DNA of 24,586 bases. It comes from an uncultured Prevotellaceae bacterium (lineage in GTDB: Bacteria; Bacteroidota; Bacteroidia; Bacteroidales; Bacteroidaceae). Positions 21,574 through 24,586 of this stretch are shown here, piece by piece. The stretch covers positions 1 through 24,586 of the forward strand of contig CADCEQ010000037.1 in NCBI GenBank assembly GCA_902800435.1. Reading direction: 5' to 3'. The notes beneath the pieces were generated by a model. It worked only from the letters and a program-made list of their open reading frames with translations, had not been told where the DNA came from and made no database searches. Both the position numbers and the translations under genes were made by a program. Numbering within the stretch: position 1 is the stretch's first letter; the number at the start of each line of letters is the position of its first letter.

Positions 21574-22984
21574 GGACGACGGGTACTTTGACGACGAGGA
21601 GTTCCGCGAGATGCTGGAAGACTATGAGCGGACGGTGAAGTCAGGACAGCCAGTATTCATGGATGTCGACGACCTGGCCGACATAGCCGACTACTACCAG
21701 CAGGAAGGTCGCTACGACGATGCCCAAAAGGCTCTCGACCGCGCCCTCGAACTGCAGCCCGACTCAGTGGTCGCCCTGAACTATCAGGTACACAATGCCA
21801 TCAGTCAGAACGACTTCGAGGCTGCCGAGAACTATCTGTCGCAGATCATCGACCACGACCTGCCCGAATACACCTACTGCCGGGCTGAGATATGGATAGC
21901 CCAGGAGGAAGTGGAAAAGGCCGACGAATACCTGCTGGAGCAGTTCAAGGAGTGTCCGCAGGAGGAGTGGCAGGACTTCGTGCTCGACGTGGTGAACCTC
22001 TATACCGACTACGGCTACAGCGAAAAGGCTATGGAGTGGATGATGCGCGCCAAGCAGGACGGCAGCGACGACTTCAAGGAGATGATGGGCCGCACGCTGT
22101 TCGGACTGGGCAAGTACGACGACTCGGAGCGCATCTTCAATGAGCTGATTGACCGCGACCCCTTCCAGAAACGCTACTGGAACGCGCTGGCCAACACACA
22201 ATACATGAAGGAGGACTACAGCGCCTCGGTGACCAGCAGCGAATACGCCATTGCCATCGACCCGGACGACGCTGAGGGCCTGCTGGCCAAGGCCAACGGC
22301 CTGTTTCGCTTAGAGAACTACGAGGAGGCGCTCGACTACTACCGCCGCTACAGCGAGAAGGAGCCCGACGACGAGTTCGGACTGCTGCATCAGGGCACAT
22401 GCCTTATCAACCTCGGCCAATACGAGGAAGCTGTGAAGCGACTGCTTGAGGCCGAGAAAGCGGCTCCCGACGACTCGCCCTATCTGGTGGAAATCTATCA
22501 GGAGCTGGGCTTTGCCTATAGCGAGCTGAAGATGCCCGAGACGGCCCTCTACTATATCGACCAGACCGAGATGCTGGACTGTGACCACGTGGACATGCTC
22601 GTCGTGAAAGGTCACATTCTGTTAGGCAACGGGAAGTTGAAGGAGGCTGAGGATATGTTCCGCCAGGCTGTGAAACAGTCAGAGGACAACCTCCGAACAG
22701 TCATGCGCATCATTGTGTCGCTTTACGACAATCACTACGTCGAGGCCGCCTACAAGATGTTCAGGAGCTTCTTCAAGTACGTCGGCAAAGACTGGAACGA
22801 GGGCTACGGCTATATGGCGCTCTGCTGCTACGATCTGAAGCGCGACCAGGAGTTCCTCGACTATCTGGAGATATGCTGCAACCGCAATCCGAATGAGGCT
22901 AAACTGGTGCTCTCGCACCTCTTCCCCGATGGGATGAAGCCCGAGGACTACTACGGATATATGGTGAAGGAGCTGAAGAAGTGA
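21572..22984 (+). CDS. Tetratricopeptide repeat protein
   Basis: This 470-residue, strongly acidic protein consists almost entirely of TPR helices, for instance ALNYQVHNAISQNDFEAAENY, KYDDSERIFNELIDRDP, RYWNALANTQYMKEDYSASV, AEGLLAKANGLFRLENYEEA and LLHQGTCLINLGQYEEAV. TPR arrays bind partner proteins; no catalytic motif or signal peptide is visible, so it is likely cytoplasmic. The start appears to be GTG at 21572, giving VDDGYFDDEEF; a TGA lies in frame just upstream at 21566, and the next ATG is at residue 14. The GTG lies in a heptamer repeat tract. The stop (AAGAAGTGA) opens another tract leading to dedA. Partner and role unknown. Confidence 0.85.
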   Translation: MDDGYFDDEEFREMLEDYERTVKSGQPVFMDVDDLADIADYYQQEGRYDDAQKALDRALELQPDSVVALNYQVHNAISQNDFEAAENYLSQIIDHDLPEYTYCRAEIWIAQEEVEKADEYLLEQFKECPQEEWQDFVLDVVNLYTDYGYSEKAMEWMMRAKQDGSDDFKEMMGRTLFGLGKYDDSERIFNELIDRDPFQKRYWNALANTQYMKEDYSASVTSSEYAIAIDPDDAEGLLAKANGLFRLENYEEALDYYRRYSEKEPDDEFGLLHQGTCLINLGQYEEAVKRLLEAEKAAPDDSPYLVEIYQELGFAYSELKMPETALYYIDQTEMLDCDHVDMLVVKGHILLGNGKLKEAEDMFRQAVKQSEDNLRTVMRIIVSLYDNHYVEAAYKMFRSFFKYVGKDWNEGYGYMALCCYDLKRDQEFLDYLEICCNRNPNEAKLVLSHLFPDGMKPEDYYGYMVKELKK

Positions 22985-23017
22985 AAAGTGAAGAGTGAGA
23001 AGTGAAAAGTGAAGAGT
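22983..23017. repeat. Exact heptamer tract between the TPR gene and dedA
   Basis: GAAAAGT, GAAGAGT, GAGAAGT, GAAAAGT, GAAGAGT: five units in exact 7-bp register. The tract begins inside the TPR stop codon and ends 8 bp before the dedA-like ATG. Confidence 0.8.
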
Positions 23018-23025
23018 AAAAAGAG

Positions 23026-23667
23026 ATGAATATACTTAGCACACTATTGAACAACCTGAATTATCCGACGATATTCCTGCTGATGTTGCTGGAAAGCACC
23101 GTCGTGCCCGTACCGTCGGAGTTCGTGGTAACACCTGCGGCCTACCACGCCGCCGGCGGTTCGTTGAATGTGCTGCTAATCATCCTGTTTGCCACCATTG
23201 GTGCCGACGTCGGCGCCTCAATCAACTACTTCGCTGCCCTCTACGTCGGGCGGCCCGTGGTCTACCGCTTTGCCAACAGCCGCCTCGGCCACCTTTGTCT
23301 GCTCAACCAGCAGAAGATTGAAAAGAGCGAGAAGTACTTCGACGACCACGGGGTGGCCGCCACGCTGACGGGGCGTTTTGTGCCCGTCATCCGCCACCTC
23401 ATCAGCATCCCTGCCGGACTGGCACGGATGAACTATTGGAAATTCCTGCTCTTCACCACCATCGGCGCCGGCGGCTGGCACTCGGTATTGGCCGCCCTGG
23501 GCTGGTATCTGCACACCATCGTGCCCGAGGAGCAGCTGAACGACAAAATCAGCGAGTATGCAGAGTACATCAAGATTGCCATTATCGGCTTGCTGCTCAT
23601 TGCTGTCGCATACCTTATTATCAAGCACATATTCAAGAAAAAGATTGTAAAGCATGAAACAGATTAA
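23026..23667 (+). CDS. DedA family membrane protein
   Basis: This 213-residue inner-membrane protein belongs to the DedA/VTT superfamily, several members of which act as lipid-carrier flippases or affect membrane potential. The hallmark features are visible: ESTVVPVPSEFVV near residues 23-35, GADVGASINYFAALYVGR at about 65-82, and GRFVPVIRHLISIPAGLARM at about 119-138. There are hydrophobic segments at the N-terminus, 45-75, 140-165 and 185-205, then a Lys-rich tail. The exact substrate cannot be told. The next gene starts 14 bp before its stop, so the two are translationally coupled. That may link it to envelope polysaccharide synthesis. Confidence 0.9.
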   Translation: MNILSTLLNNLNYPTIFLLMLLESTVVPVPSEFVVTPAAYHAAGGSLNVLLIILFATIGADVGASINYFAALYVGRPVVYRFANSRLGHLCLLNQQKIEKSEKYFDDHGVAATLTGRFVPVIRHLISIPAGLARMNYWKFLLFTTIGAGGWHSVLAALGWYLHTIVPEEQLNDKISEYAEYIKIAIIGLLLIAVAYLIIKHIFKKKIVKHETD

Positions 23668-24586
23668 CAACCATTTAGTCATTATGGCAGGCGGCGTCGG
23701 CAGCCGCTTCTACCCAATGAGCACCGCCGAACACCCTAAGCAGTTCATCGATGTGCTCGGCACCGGCAAGACTTTGCTGCAGATGACCGTCGAGCGATTC
23801 GGCAACCTCATCAAGCCTGAAAACATCTGGGTTGTCACCAACCAGAAATATGCCGACATCGTGGCCAGCCAACTCCCCGACATGCCCCGCAGCAACATTC
23901 TCTGCGAGCCATGCCGCCGCAATACCGCTCCCTGCATCGCCTACATATCCTGGCGCATCAAGTCGAAAGACCCGAAGGCTAACGTCGTCGTCACGCCATC
24001 CGATCATATCGTCATGGATGTCAAGGAGTTCCAACGCGTCATTAAAGACTGCATGAGCTTCACTTGCGACACCGACGCCATCGTCACTCTCGGTATGAAG
24101 CCCAACCGCCCAGAGACCGGCTACGGCTACATTCAGGCCAACCTCTCCGCCCACTCGCTGCGCAATAAGGGCGTGTTCCACGTCGACTCCTTCCGCGAGA
24201 AGCCCGACCTGCAGACAGCCCAGCAATACATCAAGCAGCCGAACTACTACTGGAACGCCGGCATCTTCATCTGGAATATCAACACCATCGTCAATGCCTT
24301 CCGTATGCATCAGCCGACAATGGCCAAGATATTCGAGTCGATGTTGCCCTACTATGGCACCGACAAGGAGCAGGAAATGATCAACCAACGGTTCCCCGAG
24401 TGTGAGAGCATCTCGGTCGACTATGCCATCATGGAGAAGGCCGAGGAAATCTTCGTCTGCCCTGCCGACTTCGGCTGGAGCGACCTCGGCACGTGGGGCT
24501 CGCTGCACCAGCAGAGCCACAAGGACCTCTACGGCAATGTCTGCATCGGTCAGGACATCAACATCTTCCAGCTGGTGCAGAAGAAC
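23654..24586 (+). CDS. Mannose-1-phosphate guanylyltransferase, truncated by window end
   Basis: Translation from the ATG at 23654 stays open through the last base, giving 311 codons of an enzyme usually about 350-360 residues long in the short form. It would join mannose 1-phosphate and GTP to GDP-mannose for surface glycans. The nucleotidyltransferase signature AGGVGSRFYPMSTAEHPKQF is at 12-31, followed by VTPSDH, GYGYI, a FREKPD segment, YYWNAGIF and ADFGWSDLGTW. All of these are standard for GDP-mannose pyrophosphorylases. Whether a C-terminal isomerase domain follows cannot be seen. It overlaps the dedA-like gene by 14 bp and is presumably co-transcribed with it. Confidence 0.93.
   Translation, partial: MKQINNHLVIMAGGVGSRFYPMSTAEHPKQFIDVLGTGKTLLQMTVERFGNLIKPENIWVVTNQKYADIVASQLPDMPRSNILCEPCRRNTAPCIAYISWRIKSKDPKANVVVTPSDHIVMDVKEFQRVIKDCMSFTCDTDAIVTLGMKPNRPETGYGYIQANLSAHSLRNKGVFHVDSFREKPDLQTAQQYIKQPNYYWNAGIFIWNINTIVNAFRMHQPTMAKIFESMLPYYGTDKEQEMINQRFPECESISVDYAIMEKAEEIFVCPADFGWSDLGTWGSLHQQSHKDLYGNVCIGQDINIFQLVQKN

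Overview
The window looks like a chromosome segment from a Prevotella-like member of the Bacteroidales. Several signs point this way. Putative promoters carry the Bacteroidetes -7 element TAnnTTTG, in three cases with a TTTG -33 box 19-20 bp upstream. One lipoprotein has a Cys-Ser-Asp-Asp-Asp surface-export type N-terminus. The glycogen synthase is of the eukaryote-like GT3 type, a GlnRS is present, and the integrase resembles the CTnDOT/Bacteroides group. All assignments come from reading the sequence; no database search was run.

Region 1 (1 to about 4.8 kb) is the integrase-side end of a genomic island next to tRNA-Ser(CGA). All its recognised genes are on the minus strand: a tyrosine recombinase, an SSB-like OB-fold protein and an AAA ATPase of the DUF4143 type. 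The first 0.8 kb has no credible gene but is full of long imperfect hairpins and is cut by the window edge. Short direct repeats between the integrase and the tRNA look like integrase arm-type sites.

Region 2 (4.85 to 11.8 kb) is core chromosome: tRNA-Ser with its own promoter and terminator, cytidine deaminase (+), and a minus-strand run reading GT3 glycogen synthase, alpha-glucan phosphorylase, beta-helix lipoprotein. A small secreted protein is divergent from the glycogen genes.

Region 3 (12.0 to 17.6 kb, +) runs ROK glucokinase, indolepyruvate oxidoreductase alpha and beta (iorA, iorB), a PLP aminotransferase, and the MltG endolytic transglycosylase. Aminotransferase plus Ior would make a coherent aromatic amino acid route: transamination to the aryl-pyruvate, then oxidative decarboxylation to the aryl-acetyl-CoA.

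Region 4 (17.6 to 19.6 kb) is a patchwork. It holds a duplicated 3' tail of mltG, a GC hairpin, degenerate 22-bp repeats, a cluster of GACACCTCCCGTC motifs with a perfect 12-bp hairpin, a secreted protein with two retropepsin-like DTG motifs, and a 31-codon dockerin-like mini-ORF, closed by a strong terminator.

Region 5 (19.6 kb to end, +) holds glnS, a TPR protein, a DedA membrane protein and a truncated mannose-1-phosphate guanylyltransferase.

The most unusual theme is that three different 7-8 bp repeat 'dialects' fill gene junctions. The repeats supply stop codons and, for the TPR gene, probably the GTG start codon. One such tract is translated in frame inside the glycogen synthase.
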